8,201 bases of DNA from Flavobacteriales bacterium (lineage in GTDB: Bacteria; Bacteroidota; Bacteroidia; Flavobacteriales_D; Parvicellaceae): NCBI GenBank assembly GCA_015488785.1, contig WFNC01000630.1:1-8201 (forward strand), given 5' to 3'. The notes under the pieces were generated by a model. The model worked only from the letters and a program-made list of their open reading frames with translations, made no database searches and was not told where the DNA came from. Numbering within the stretch: the first letter of the stretch is position 1; each line of letters begins with the position of its first letter. Shown piece by piece: positions 1 to 5,409 of the stretch. The position numbers and the translations under genes are program-made.

Positions 1-603
1 CTGATAGAGTGATAATTTGTATAACCTTAATTTATCTTGATCTACTTTTACTTCGATTTCTCTTTCTTCCCCACCTAGAATTGTTAATTCTGCTACTCCT
101 TTTATTTGTTGAATCTGAGGTAAGAATTCATCTACCATTTTTTGATAAAATTCAGATGAAGGTAAATCACTTGTGGCACTAATAGACATTATCGGTAAAT
201 CGTTTGGAGACACCTTACTCATAACTGGACTTAGAATAGAGGCTGGTAATTCTTTTCTAATGTTATCGATATAGCGTTGAGCATCTTGCATGGTCTTGTC
301 CAAATCGGTACCGTAATCTAAATTGGCGATTATTACCGATGCGTTAGGCAAAGACTTCGTAACTAAATACTCGACTCCTTCTAAGTTAGAAAGTGCATCT
401 TCTATTTTTCGAGAGACCGACGTTTCTACTTCCAGCGGTTCTGCTCCTGGATAGACTGTTTTGATTACAACTACTGGCTGATTGAAATCAGGCATTAGCT
501 CGTAACTCAAATTCTTGAAACCTATGTAGCCTAATAAAATAAGCACACTGAATAATACGATAATCAGTGAAGGTCTTTTTATGGATATTTCTGTTAAATT
601 CAT
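1..603 (-). CDS. RND efflux pump, HAE1/AcrB-like, N-terminal 201 residues (partial)
   Basis: The reading frame is open from an ATG at 603 to the left edge, so only the first 201 residues of a protein that is normally about 1,000 to 1,100 residues are present. It starts MNLTEISIKRPS, the usual opening of RND pumps, followed by transmembrane helix 1 (about residues 12-30). Next comes the start of the periplasmic porter domain, with the family signatures ELMPDFNQP (35-43) and the YPGA segment (51-54). Known for the family: a proton-driven trimeric inner-membrane exporter that works with a periplasmic adaptor and a TolC-type channel, both encoded just upstream here. The sequence looks like the HAE1 (drug, dye, bile-type) rather than the heavy-metal branch, but the residues that would settle this lie outside the window. 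Substrate is unknown. The gap to the preceding gene is 45 bases with no visible promoter, so it is probably co-transcribed. Confidence 0.95.
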   Translation of the reverse strand, partial: MNLTEISIKRPSLIIVLFSVLILLGYIGFKNLSYELMPDFNQPVVVIKTVYPGAEPLEVETSVSRKIEDALSNLEGVEYLVTKSLPNASVIIANLDYGTDLDKTMQDAQRYIDNIRKELPASILSPVMSKVSPNDLPIMSISATSDLPSSEFYQKMVDEFLPQIQQIKGVAELTILGGEEREIEVKVDQDKLRLYKLSLYQ

Positions 604-619
604 AATACGCTTTGCTTTA

Positions 620-651
620 ATTATGAATTAAAAATGAAAAATTATGAATTA
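620..651. repeat. Tandem direct repeat of ATTATGAATTA at the 3' end of the four-helix-bundle gene
   Basis: The 11-mer ATTATGAATTA occurs at 620-630 and again at 641-651, with AAAATGAAAA between them, a 21-base period. The second copy contains the stop codon of the four-helix-bundle gene. Read in reverse complement (TAATTCATAAT), it resembles the AT-rich blocks at 1062-1103 on the other side of the gene, so the gene is bracketed by loosely inverted AT-rich flanks. Confidence 0.55.
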
Positions 652-1002
652 GAGGTTTCTTTTAGAAGATTGTAATATTGAAGATAAAATCCGACACAAT
701 TCATTGGCTTTTTCTCCCAATTCCTTTGCTTGTTTTTCTTCTAAATAATCTGTTGCTTCTAATAACCTTATCCAATAAAGAGATTCTCTTGCTTCTTTGT
801 ACGATATAGAAAGTTTTGCGATAAAATCTTTCTTTGATTGTCCTCCGATAGCTTCTTCAATATTTGCTCCTATAGATGTTCCACTTCTTAAAAGTTGTTT
901 GGATAAAGTAAATTCTTTTTTAGTTTTTACTAAAATCTTATAAATTTCTACAACTTCAATAGCAAATTGAAAACTCTTTGTTTGAATAATATTTTCTTTC
1001 AT
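649..1002 (-). CDS. Four-helix-bundle protein, S23 / 23S rRNA intervening-sequence family
   Basis: A 117-residue protein. I chose the ATG at 1002 over the in-frame ATG at 1023 because family members begin just ahead of the KSFQFA-type segment, and because a TATATTTG -7-like box (1021-1028) lies too close to 1023. The core motif LLRSGTSIGANIEEA (37-51) and the later KEARESLYWIRLLE helix (69-82) are typical of the family. The protein is predicted all-helical, without signal peptide or membrane segment, hence cytoplasmic. Known for the family: first found as ORFs inside intervening sequences of 23S rRNA genes; the Avd accessory protein of diversity-generating retroelements is a structural relative; a nucleic-acid-binding pentameric barrel is known for some members. 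No rRNA or retroelement is visible here. It interrupts an adaptor-pump pair that is usually contiguous, and AT-rich repeats flank it, so it is probably an insertion. Its function in this locus is unknown. Confidence 0.9.
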   Translation of the reverse strand: MKENIIQTKSFQFAIEVVEIYKILVKTKKEFTLSKQLLRSGTSIGANIEEAIGGQSKKDFIAKLSISYKEARESLYWIRLLEATDYLEEKQAKELGEKANELCRILSSILQSSKRNL

Positions 1003-1020
1003 AAAATTGGAATAGTTTCT

Positions 1021-1028
1021 CAAATATA
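1021..1028 (-). promoter_or_regulatory. Possible -7 promoter box of the four-helix-bundle gene
   Basis: Read on the minus strand this is TATATTTG, an exact match to the Bacteroidota TAnnTTTG consensus. It would place transcription start near 1014, about a dozen bases before the ATG at 1002. I see no convincing TTTG/TTG -33 element at the right distance, so the site is tentative. If real, it would give the inserted gene its own transcription inside the efflux operon. Confidence 0.3.
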
Positions 1029-1042
1029 ACTAATAATTGAAA

Positions 1043-1088
1043 CCTCCTCTACTCATTCTTAAATTCATTTAATTTTTAACTCTTAATT
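1043..1088. repeat. AT-rich intergenic repeat, copy A (related to 2371-2412)
   Basis: This segment begins CCTCCTCTACTCATTCTTAA and ends ACTCTTAATT. It aligns base for base, apart from a few short gaps, with 2371-2412, where CTCTACATTCTTAA leads to TTTTTAATTCTCAATT. The shared CTCTA, CATTCTTAA and AATTTTTAA blocks in the same order make simple AT-richness an incomplete explanation. It lies on the upstream side of the four-helix-bundle gene. Confidence 0.5.
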
Positions 1089-1108
1089 ATTAATTCCTAA
1101 TTCTAAAA

Positions 1109-2158
1109 TTACTTGACAATAATATTTGCTCCGTCGAAAAGGTTTATAAATCCACTCGTAACGATAACATCTCCTTCGTTTAATCCACTCGCGATCACAA
1201 CTTCATTTTTGATTCGTTGTTCTATTTTAACGGGTTTTAGAATTGCTTTTCCATCGTTGACTACATATACATTTGGTTCTTTGTCCGATCCAACGATTGA
1301 ACTTGCTAAGATTGTAATTCCTTTGGCATCTCCTAAACCATCAACTAATAATTTACCGAACATTTTAGACTTTATTTTTAAATCTTTGGTGTTCTTCATT
1401 TTTAATTGTATTGGAAAACTATTCCCCATATTACCTTTATTTCCTACCTCTGTAACGACTCCTGTAACTTCTAAATTTGGATAGGCATCGACTTGAACTT
1501 TGTAAGTTTCTTTTAGTTTAAACAATCCTAGTTTACTTTCCGAAACATTTACTGTGAATTTTAATTCAGAAATATCTGTTAACATTAACAATGGAACACC
1601 AGGCGCTGCAAAAGAACCTACTTCAGACATTTTCATTGTTACAACTCCACTGAATGGAGCGTTTATCGTTGTCTTTTTTATTTTTTCTAATAAAGTATTT
1701 CTTTGAATCCTAGCGGCTTTCAATCCCATTTGAGTTTTTTCTAATTTAACTCCTTGTATTGCTTCTGCATCTGTTAAGATTTGAAATCTTCTTTCGTCGG
1801 TTTCTAATCCTTCTATTTTTACATCAATCGCTTGTAATTGTAATTTTAATAAAGCATCGTCTAATTTTACTAATGCTTGTCCTTTTTTTACAACACTTCC
1901 AGCATCGACATAAAATTGAACGATTTTCCCTGGTAAATCAGCGTTGATACGAGCGTCTTTATTCGCATCAAACGTCCCTGTAAAATCTTGCTTCACATCT
2001 ATTGACGAAGCTGAAACTTTTGCCGTATGCACTGTAATTGGTTTTTCTTTGTCGTAGTGAAATACTCTATTTTCTGAAAGAGTTTTATTACTTTTTAACT
2101 GAATAAATATTACTGCTCCTAGAGCTACTAATATTAATATACCTATTATTTTTTTCAT
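1109..2158 (-). CDS. Periplasmic adaptor (membrane fusion protein) of RND efflux, HlyD/AcrA family
   Basis: A 349-residue protein. I prefer the ATG at 2158 (MKKIIGILILVALGAV) to the upstream in-frame ATG at 2197, because it puts the positively charged end and the hydrophobic anchor (about 4-20) at the N terminus. Domain order: first half of the lipoyl/barrel-sandwich fold (GKIVQFYVDAGSVVKKGQ, 77-94); a short coiled-coil hairpin (about 101-162); the second lipoyl half (TTINAPFSGVVTMKMSEVGS, 163-182); a beta-barrel domain (about 198-275); and a membrane-proximal domain ending in GLNEGDVIVTSGFINLFDGA. No lipobox cysteine is seen, so anchoring is by the N-terminal helix. Known for the family: it bridges the RND pump and the outer-membrane channel. 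It follows tolC in the same direction and precedes the pump gene, with the four-helix-bundle gene between. Length is normal for a short-hairpin adaptor. Confidence 0.94.
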   Translation of the reverse strand: MKKIIGILILVALGAVIFIQLKSNKTLSENRVFHYDKEKPITVHTAKVSASSIDVKQDFTGTFDANKDARINADLPGKIVQFYVDAGSVVKKGQALVKLDDALLKLQLQAIDVKIEGLETDERRFQILTDAEAIQGVKLEKTQMGLKAARIQRNTLLEKIKKTTINAPFSGVVTMKMSEVGSFAAPGVPLLMLTDISELKFTVNVSESKLGLFKLKETYKVQVDAYPNLEVTGVVTEVGNKGNMGNSFPIQLKMKNTKDLKIKSKMFGKLLVDGLGDAKGITILASSIVGSDKEPNVYVVNDGKAILKPVKIEQRIKNEVVIASGLNEGDVIVTSGFINLFDGANIIVK

Positions 2159-2174
2159 TGTTTTTATTTTTATT

Positions 2175-2209
2175 AGACTTGAGACTATGAGATTCAAGAC
2201 TGTAAGACT
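2175..2209. repeat. Degenerate AGACT repeat
   Basis: AGACT occurs four times at 2175, 2182, 2197 and 2205 in 35 bases. The words CTTGAG and TTCAAG inside give a weak inverted arrangement. It lies directly between the adaptor start codon and the GC-rich element that begins at 2220, and so would be in the leader of the adaptor message. No function can be assigned. Confidence 0.4.
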
Positions 2210-2219
2210 TTTTTTTATT

Positions 2220-2326
2220 CCCCCTTGGCGAAGGGGGCTAGGGGGATTGATTATTCAATAGCCTCCTTTATTTATATTCTTGGGTTGAGTTTTCAACCCC
2301 TCTAAATCTCCCTTCGCCAAGGGAGA
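2220..2326. mobile_element. Compact GC-rich element with hairpin termini (MITE/REP-like)
   Basis: A 107-base GC-rich island in very AT-rich surroundings. Its left end, CCCCCTTGGCGAAGGGGG (2220-2237), is a hairpin with a 7-base-pair stem and GGCG loop, followed by CTAGGGGGATT. Its right end, TCTCCCTTCGCCAAGGGAGA (2307-2326), is an 8-base-pair hairpin with CGCC loop. The ends are inverted copies of one another: CCCTTGGCGAAGGG against CCCTTCGCCAAGGG exactly, with the similarity continuing imperfectly inwards (AGGGGGATT against AACCCCTCT). A third hairpin, GGGTTGA-GTTT-TCAACCC (2282-2299), lies inside. Head and tail pieces recur at 8107-8146 and 8000-8024. There is no ORF, so any mobility would depend on a transposase elsewhere. 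It separates tolC from the adaptor gene and would be transcribed as structured RNA between them. Confidence 0.65.
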
Positions 2327-2370
2327 CCTGTTTTCGTTTTCAATTTTTAATTAATTTTTTAATTTTGTTA

Positions 2371-2412
2371 CTCGCCTCTACATTCTTAATTAATAATTTT
2401 TAATTCTCAATT
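2371..2412. repeat. AT-rich intergenic repeat, copy B (related to 1043-1088)
   Basis: Carries the blocks CTCTACATTCTTAATTAATA and TTTTTAATTCTCAATT, matching copy A beside the four-helix-bundle gene in the same order and orientation. Its right end overlaps the last codons of tolC (stop at 2407-2409), so the repeat provides the stop codon. Confidence 0.5.
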
Positions 2413-3738
2413 AAAAGTAACGTTCCCTGTTATTTTCTTTAATTCTAAATCAGCTTTTAGGTAATCTATGGTTGCTGATATAAAATTTTGTTGTGCTTGA
2501 TTAATGGCATTGTCTGCTAAAAGGACATCTGTAATACTTGCTAACCCTTCTTTTTGTTGAAGAATTGTTTTATCGTAAATTGTTTGAGCCAATTTCATTT
2601 GCAACTGACTTTCGTTTATTGTTTCTTTTGCTACACTTTGTTTTAATTTAGCATTGTTACTCAATAAACTGTTTCTGTCTGCTATCAATTCTTTTTGCAA
2701 ATCATTATTTTCTAGTTCTATTTTCTTTTGAGCTATTTTTTTGTTGGTTACTGTTCCGTTGAAGATTGGAATACTAATTTTACCGCCTACAAATCCCATA
2801 TTATAAAATTTATAGAAATCTCCCCCCATTGGCATTGGTTTTTTATACCCATATCCCATTGCACCTAAAGAACCATATAGAAATGCTGTAGGTAAATACC
2901 TTGATTTTTTTAATGTTTTCAATTCCGAGTTTAATAAACTAAATTTAGTATCGAGTAATCTTAAATCTAAGGTCTGTTTTGTTGCGTACTCAACCTTATC
3001 TTGTTTCAATGAGATTTGTTCTATTGCTAAATCTGTTGTTTGAGGAATTCCAATTTGCATTTTAAGTCCATTTAAAACTTGACTGTACTTACTATCTAAA
3101 ATTCTACGTTTTGTTTTTAATTGTTGAACCTGTAATTCGACCTTAGCTACATCTGTTTTTTGAGCTAACAATTGTTGATTCAGTAGTTTTACGTTTTTTA
3201 ATAGCTTGTTTGCATTGTTTAAATTACTATCTATAAAAATCATTTGACTTTTTATAATTTGAGCATTATAAAACAAATTAGTAATATCGAAATAAACATC
3301 TTCTGCCGATTTTTGGTATTGCAATTCAGAGACTTCTTTTGCTATTTTTACTTTCTCAATTCCTCCAAACAATTCTGGACTGTAAATAGGCATTCCCAAC
3401 TGAATATTTCCTAACAAATTATGATTTACTCCAAAATTAGCTTCTTTATAAAATCCTTGTGGGCCTCCGAAAACAGCTGCAGGCATTAATTGAGTCGGTA
3501 AATTGGTATAATATTTATAATCGCCATTGGCGGTTATTTTTGGCAACAAATTTGCTTTTACCTCTCTTTCTTTTTCGTTGGACAAACGCATTTCGTTTTT
3601 GCCAATCAATAATTTTTTATTATTAACCATTGCAGAATCAATACATTGATTGAGCGACCAAACTTGTTGCGCTTTATTACTGCCTATTGCAAAGAACAGA
3701 AGCAGAAATAATATTGGTATGTTTTTATAGTTTTTCAT
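2407..3738 (-). CDS. TolC-like outer-membrane efflux channel (OEP family)
   Basis: A 443-residue protein with a Sec signal peptide (MKNYKNIPILFLLLFFAIGSNKA, cut probable near A23). The mature part opens QQVWSLNQCIDSAMVNNKKL, the usual start of the outer-membrane efflux protein repeat. Long helical, Gln/Lys/Leu-rich segments (about 130-230 and 330-430) alternate with beta-rich parts (about 60-125 and 285-325), giving the two OEP repeats expected of this family. There is no lipobox cysteine at the cleavage site. Length matches the family. Known role: trimeric channel-tunnel through the outer membrane and periplasm that docks on the adaptor and RND pump. It is the first of the three efflux genes in transcription order, and no good promoter was found in the 104 bases upstream, so transcription may come from the TetR-controlled genes before it. 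Confidence 0.93.
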   Translation of the reverse strand: MKNYKNIPILFLLLFFAIGSNKAQQVWSLNQCIDSAMVNNKKLLIGKNEMRLSNEKEREVKANLLPKITANGDYKYYTNLPTQLMPAAVFGGPQGFYKEANFGVNHNLLGNIQLGMPIYSPELFGGIEKVKIAKEVSELQYQKSAEDVYFDITNLFYNAQIIKSQMIFIDSNLNNANKLLKNVKLLNQQLLAQKTDVAKVELQVQQLKTKRRILDSKYSQVLNGLKMQIGIPQTTDLAIEQISLKQDKVEYATKQTLDLRLLDTKFSLLNSELKTLKKSRYLPTAFLYGSLGAMGYGYKKPMPMGGDFYKFYNMGFVGGKISIPIFNGTVTNKKIAQKKIELENNDLQKELIADRNSLLSNNAKLKQSVAKETINESQLQMKLAQTIYDKTILQQKEGLASITDVLLADNAINQAQQNFISATIDYLKADLELKKITGNVTFN

Positions 3739-3772
3739 AGTTTAATTTTGATTTGAATAGTTATCATTAGCC

Positions 3773-3794
3773 ATAGCCTGTCCCGTCCTACGGG
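3773..3794. repeat. Short repeat remnant (ATAGCCTGTCCCG) with small hairpin
   Basis: ATAGCCTGTCCCG (3773-3785) matches, with one change, the reverse complement of CGGGACAAGCTAT at 7985-7997, the outer end of the inverted-repeat element near the right of the window. It overlaps a small hairpin, CCCGT-CCT-ACGGG (3782-3794). This is probably a truncated copy of the same repeat family. It lies in the leader upstream of tolC. On the minus strand no T-tract follows the hairpin, so a terminator role is not supported. Confidence 0.45.
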
Positions 3795-3842
3795 AAATAC
3801 ACGATTTTTTTATTTTGTGATTTAAATGGTTATCGTTTTAAC

Positions 3843-4247
3843 TTAAATATTCTTTTTTTTTTCAGAATTCAATGAAGTGTTCTTGTGTATTAAATAGGCG
3901 AATACACTTGTGACAGCTATTCTAAAAAACATTGCTCCAATTGTCCTCGTTTCATGTATTCCTCCACTATTTACATAAATTAAAAATATAATTTGAGTTA
4001 CAATAAGTAGAATTGCTGAAACCAATAAAGGTTTGTAACTCCACTTTTGGTTGGTAAATAAACCATAAACTGAAATCAGGTATAGTAAACTACTTACGAA
4101 GTTGGCTACAACCACAAAAAAGACATAGTTCCCTTCTTTAGCTCTAATTCCAAACCAATCGAATATAACCGAAGAACTTAAAAATAAAGTCAACAAAGCA
4201 AATGCTGTTAAGATTATTCCAATACTGTATTTTATATATTTATTCAT
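3843..4247 (-). CDS. Unrecognised small membrane protein, four transmembrane helices
   Basis: A 134-residue protein that I do not assign to a named family. Four hydrophobic helices are evident at about 7-28, 40-63, 71-92 and 103-121, with a charged tail (HKNTSLNSEKKKNI) after the last. Between helices 3 and 4 is a short polar loop, NSGGIHETRT (93-102), and between helices 1 and 2 the segment DWFGIRAKEGN (30-40). Paired helices with short loops resemble the general plan of small Bacteroidota membrane proteins encoded near TetR regulators, but this gives no function. It is immediately preceded by a 20-base palindrome nearly identical to the one ahead of the 4894-5295 gene, so the TetR protein probably controls it. 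It could be an accessory to the efflux pump or an unrelated member of the regulon. Confidence 0.8.
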   Translation of the reverse strand: MNKYIKYSIGIILTAFALLTLFLSSSVIFDWFGIRAKEGNYVFFVVVANFVSSLLYLISVYGLFTNQKWSYKPLLVSAILLIVTQIIFLIYVNSGGIHETRTIGAMFFRIAVTSVFAYLIHKNTSLNSEKKKNI

Positions 4248-4262
4248 TTTGTTTCTATTTAA

Positions 4263-4282
4263 GTTAGTTACTATTCACTAAC
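4263..4282. promoter_or_regulatory. Probable TetR operator, copy 2
   Basis: GTTAGTTACTATTCACTAAC has perfect 6-base half-sites (GTTAGT and ACTAAC) separated by 8 bases. It differs from the operator at 5306-5325 at one position only. It lies 15 bases upstream of the ATG of the 3843-4247 gene and 18 bases past the tetR stop codon. The -7 box that overlaps copy 1 is not conserved here (TAACCAAG in the equivalent place on the minus strand), so repression of a weak local promoter or a roadblock to read-through are both possible. Confidence 0.7.
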
Positions 4283-4300
4283 TTGGTTAATTAAAAAAAA

Positions 4301-4885
4301 TTATTGCTCCGTCATTATTACAGCCAAATCATTCCACAATGTTTTCCCTTCGTCAACTAAATTAAAATTATAATTATTTAATCGCCAACGCAAAATAGAA
4401 AAACGTATAGCTCCCATAAAAATTGAAGCCAATGAAGATGATGTTACATCTTTTCTGATGGAACCATCGTTTTGTCCTGCAGTAATAATACGACCTACCG
4501 TTTCTTTCTTTTGATTTAGAATCGTCAACACCATTTCCGACATTTTATTATCGTATTGAAAGCTGGCTTCTGCAAAAACAACCATCACAATAGCAGGGTT
4601 TTCAGAGAAATGATTGAATTGAAATTCCATTATTTTTTTCAACTTTTCTTTTCCCGATAAGTTTGAACTTACAATTAATTTAAGACCTTCCTGAAGACTC
4701 TTTCTATAAAAAGTAAGAACAGAAACCAATATTTCAGTTTTCCCTTTAAAATGGCGATAAAGAGCAGGTTCACTAAAACCAATTTCTGCTGCCAAATTTT
4801 TAGTTGTCAGATTATGCAAGCCTTTAGCTCCTATTAGTTTGGTCGCAGCCTCTATAATTTCTATTTGTCTTTTGGTATAATCCAT
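4301..4885 (-). CDS. TetR/AcrR-family transcriptional repressor
   Basis: A 194-residue protein, normal length for the family. The N-terminal DNA-binding domain occupies about residues 5-55: MDYTKRQIEIIEAATKLIG forms helix 1, and the helix-turn-helix is LTTKNLAAEIGFSEPALYRH (26-45), followed by FKGKTEIL. The C-terminal ligand-binding and dimerisation domain (about 56-194) is all-helical and variable, so the inducer cannot be predicted. Known role of the family: a dimer binds a palindromic operator and is released by ligand, often a substrate of the pump it controls. The start lies 8 bases after the stop of the upstream membrane protein gene, so the two are cotranscribed and the repressor is probably autoregulated through the operator at 5306-5325. 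A near-identical operator follows it at 4263-4282. The gene neighbourhood makes the downstream efflux genes likely targets. Confidence 0.93.
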   Translation of the reverse strand: MDYTKRQIEIIEAATKLIGAKGLHNLTTKNLAAEIGFSEPALYRHFKGKTEILVSVLTFYRKSLQEGLKLIVSSNLSGKEKLKKIMEFQFNHFSENPAIVMVVFAEASFQYDNKMSEMVLTILNQKKETVGRIITAGQNDGSIRKDVTSSSLASIFMGAIRFSILRWRLNNYNFNLVDEGKTLWNDLAVIMTEQ

Positions 4886-4893
4886 AACATAGA

Positions 4894-5295
4894 CTATTTA
4901 TCTAATTTGTAAAAAGCAATTCCAAGCCATATCACAGCGGTAATTATTGATATCGCTCCTAAAATTACAAAAATTGGAGGTAATCCTAAATAAAGTTCTG
5001 ATAAAATCCCTAGAGGCATCATCAAGCCTAAAATGGCTAGTCTTGATATTATTTTTACATTCTTCAATTTATCTTTAAATTGTAAGAGTAAAAATCCAAT
5101 TACGATATTTAAGAAGGCAAATAAATTTCCATGTACGTGAGCCAAACGAGATTCAAAATGCTTTCCCGAAGTATAAGAATCTACCCAAGCGGCTTTGTCT
5201 GGCGCAAAATCTCTTAAATAGATTAATAAAAATCCATAAAGCATAAATGCTCCCATTGTTAAAAATCCGATTGCTATGTTGTTTTTTCCGTTCAT
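4894..5295 (-). CDS. Unrecognised small membrane protein with HxHGN motif, four transmembrane helices
   Basis: A 133-residue protein I cannot place in a named family with confidence. Hydrophobic helices lie at about 7-27, 52-72, 83-103 and 107-129. The start of helix 2 carries HVHGNLFAFLN (53-63). Two histidines one residue apart at a membrane edge, followed by GN, recall heme- or metal-binding membrane proteins, but that is inference only. The loop between helices 1 and 2 (28-51) is polar, with RDFAPDKAAWVDSYTSGKHF, and a conserved-looking ESRLAH leads into helix 2. It is the first gene of the TetR transcription unit, 8 bases before tetR, behind a promoter overlapped by an operator palindrome. 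A role in sensing, lipid or envelope adaptation, or assisting the pump is possible; none is shown. Confidence 0.82.
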   Translation of the reverse strand: MNGKNNIAIGFLTMGAFMLYGFLLIYLRDFAPDKAAWVDSYTSGKHFESRLAHVHGNLFAFLNIVIGFLLLQFKDKLKNVKIISRLAILGLMMPLGILSELYLGLPPIFVILGAISIITAVIWLGIAFYKLDK

Positions 5296-5305
5296 ATTTT
5301 TTAGT

Positions 5306-5325
5306 GTTAGTTAATATTCACTAAC
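5306..5325. promoter_or_regulatory. Probable TetR operator, copy 1
   Basis: GTTAGTTAATATTCACTAAC is a palindrome matching its own reverse complement at 18 of 20 bases, with perfect outer half-sites GTTAGT/ACTAAC. It overlaps the last base of the -7 box at 5325-5332 and covers the expected transcription start, the position expected for a repressor site. The ATG of the first gene (5295) follows 10 bases further on. Confidence 0.78.
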
Positions 5326-5354
5326 AAAGGTAAACATAAAATATTAACCTCCAA
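5325..5354 (-). promoter_or_regulatory. Bacteroidota-type promoter of the TetR operon
   Basis: On the minus strand TTGG (5354-5351) and TACCTTTG (5332-5325) are separated by 18 bases. The second is an exact match to TAnnTTTG, the -7 element of the primary Bacteroidota sigma factor, and the first is a reasonable -33 element. Transcription would start near 5318-5320, inside the operator, about 24 bases before the first ATG. Confidence 0.6.
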
Positions 5355-5409
5355 TTATTATCCTATCTTTTTTTGTAACTTTTTTAACAAAACGATTCTT
5401 AAAACATGA

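Noticed and set aside
649..1002. Diversity-generating retroelement, suggested by the Avd-like fold
   Set aside because: There is no reverse transcriptase, template repeat or variable repeat in the window; only the small helical protein family is shared.
1003..1023. Upstream ATG giving a 7-residue longer four-helix-bundle protein
   Set aside because: It overlaps the possible -7 box, and the family normally starts near the KSFQFA segment.
1113..1484. Plus-strand reading frame of 123 codons opposite the adaptor gene
   Set aside because: It lies wholly inside the adaptor gene on the other strand, and its product shows no family features; the adaptor protein is clearly real.
2159..2197. Upstream ATG giving a 13-residue longer adaptor protein
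   Set aside because: The extra residues lie in the AGACT repeat and would bury the signal anchor; the ATG at 2158 gives a normal N terminus.
3782..3794. Hairpin CCCGT-CCT-ACGGG as a terminator before tolC
   Set aside because: The stem is only 5 base pairs and no T-run follows on the minus strand; better explained as a repeat remnant.
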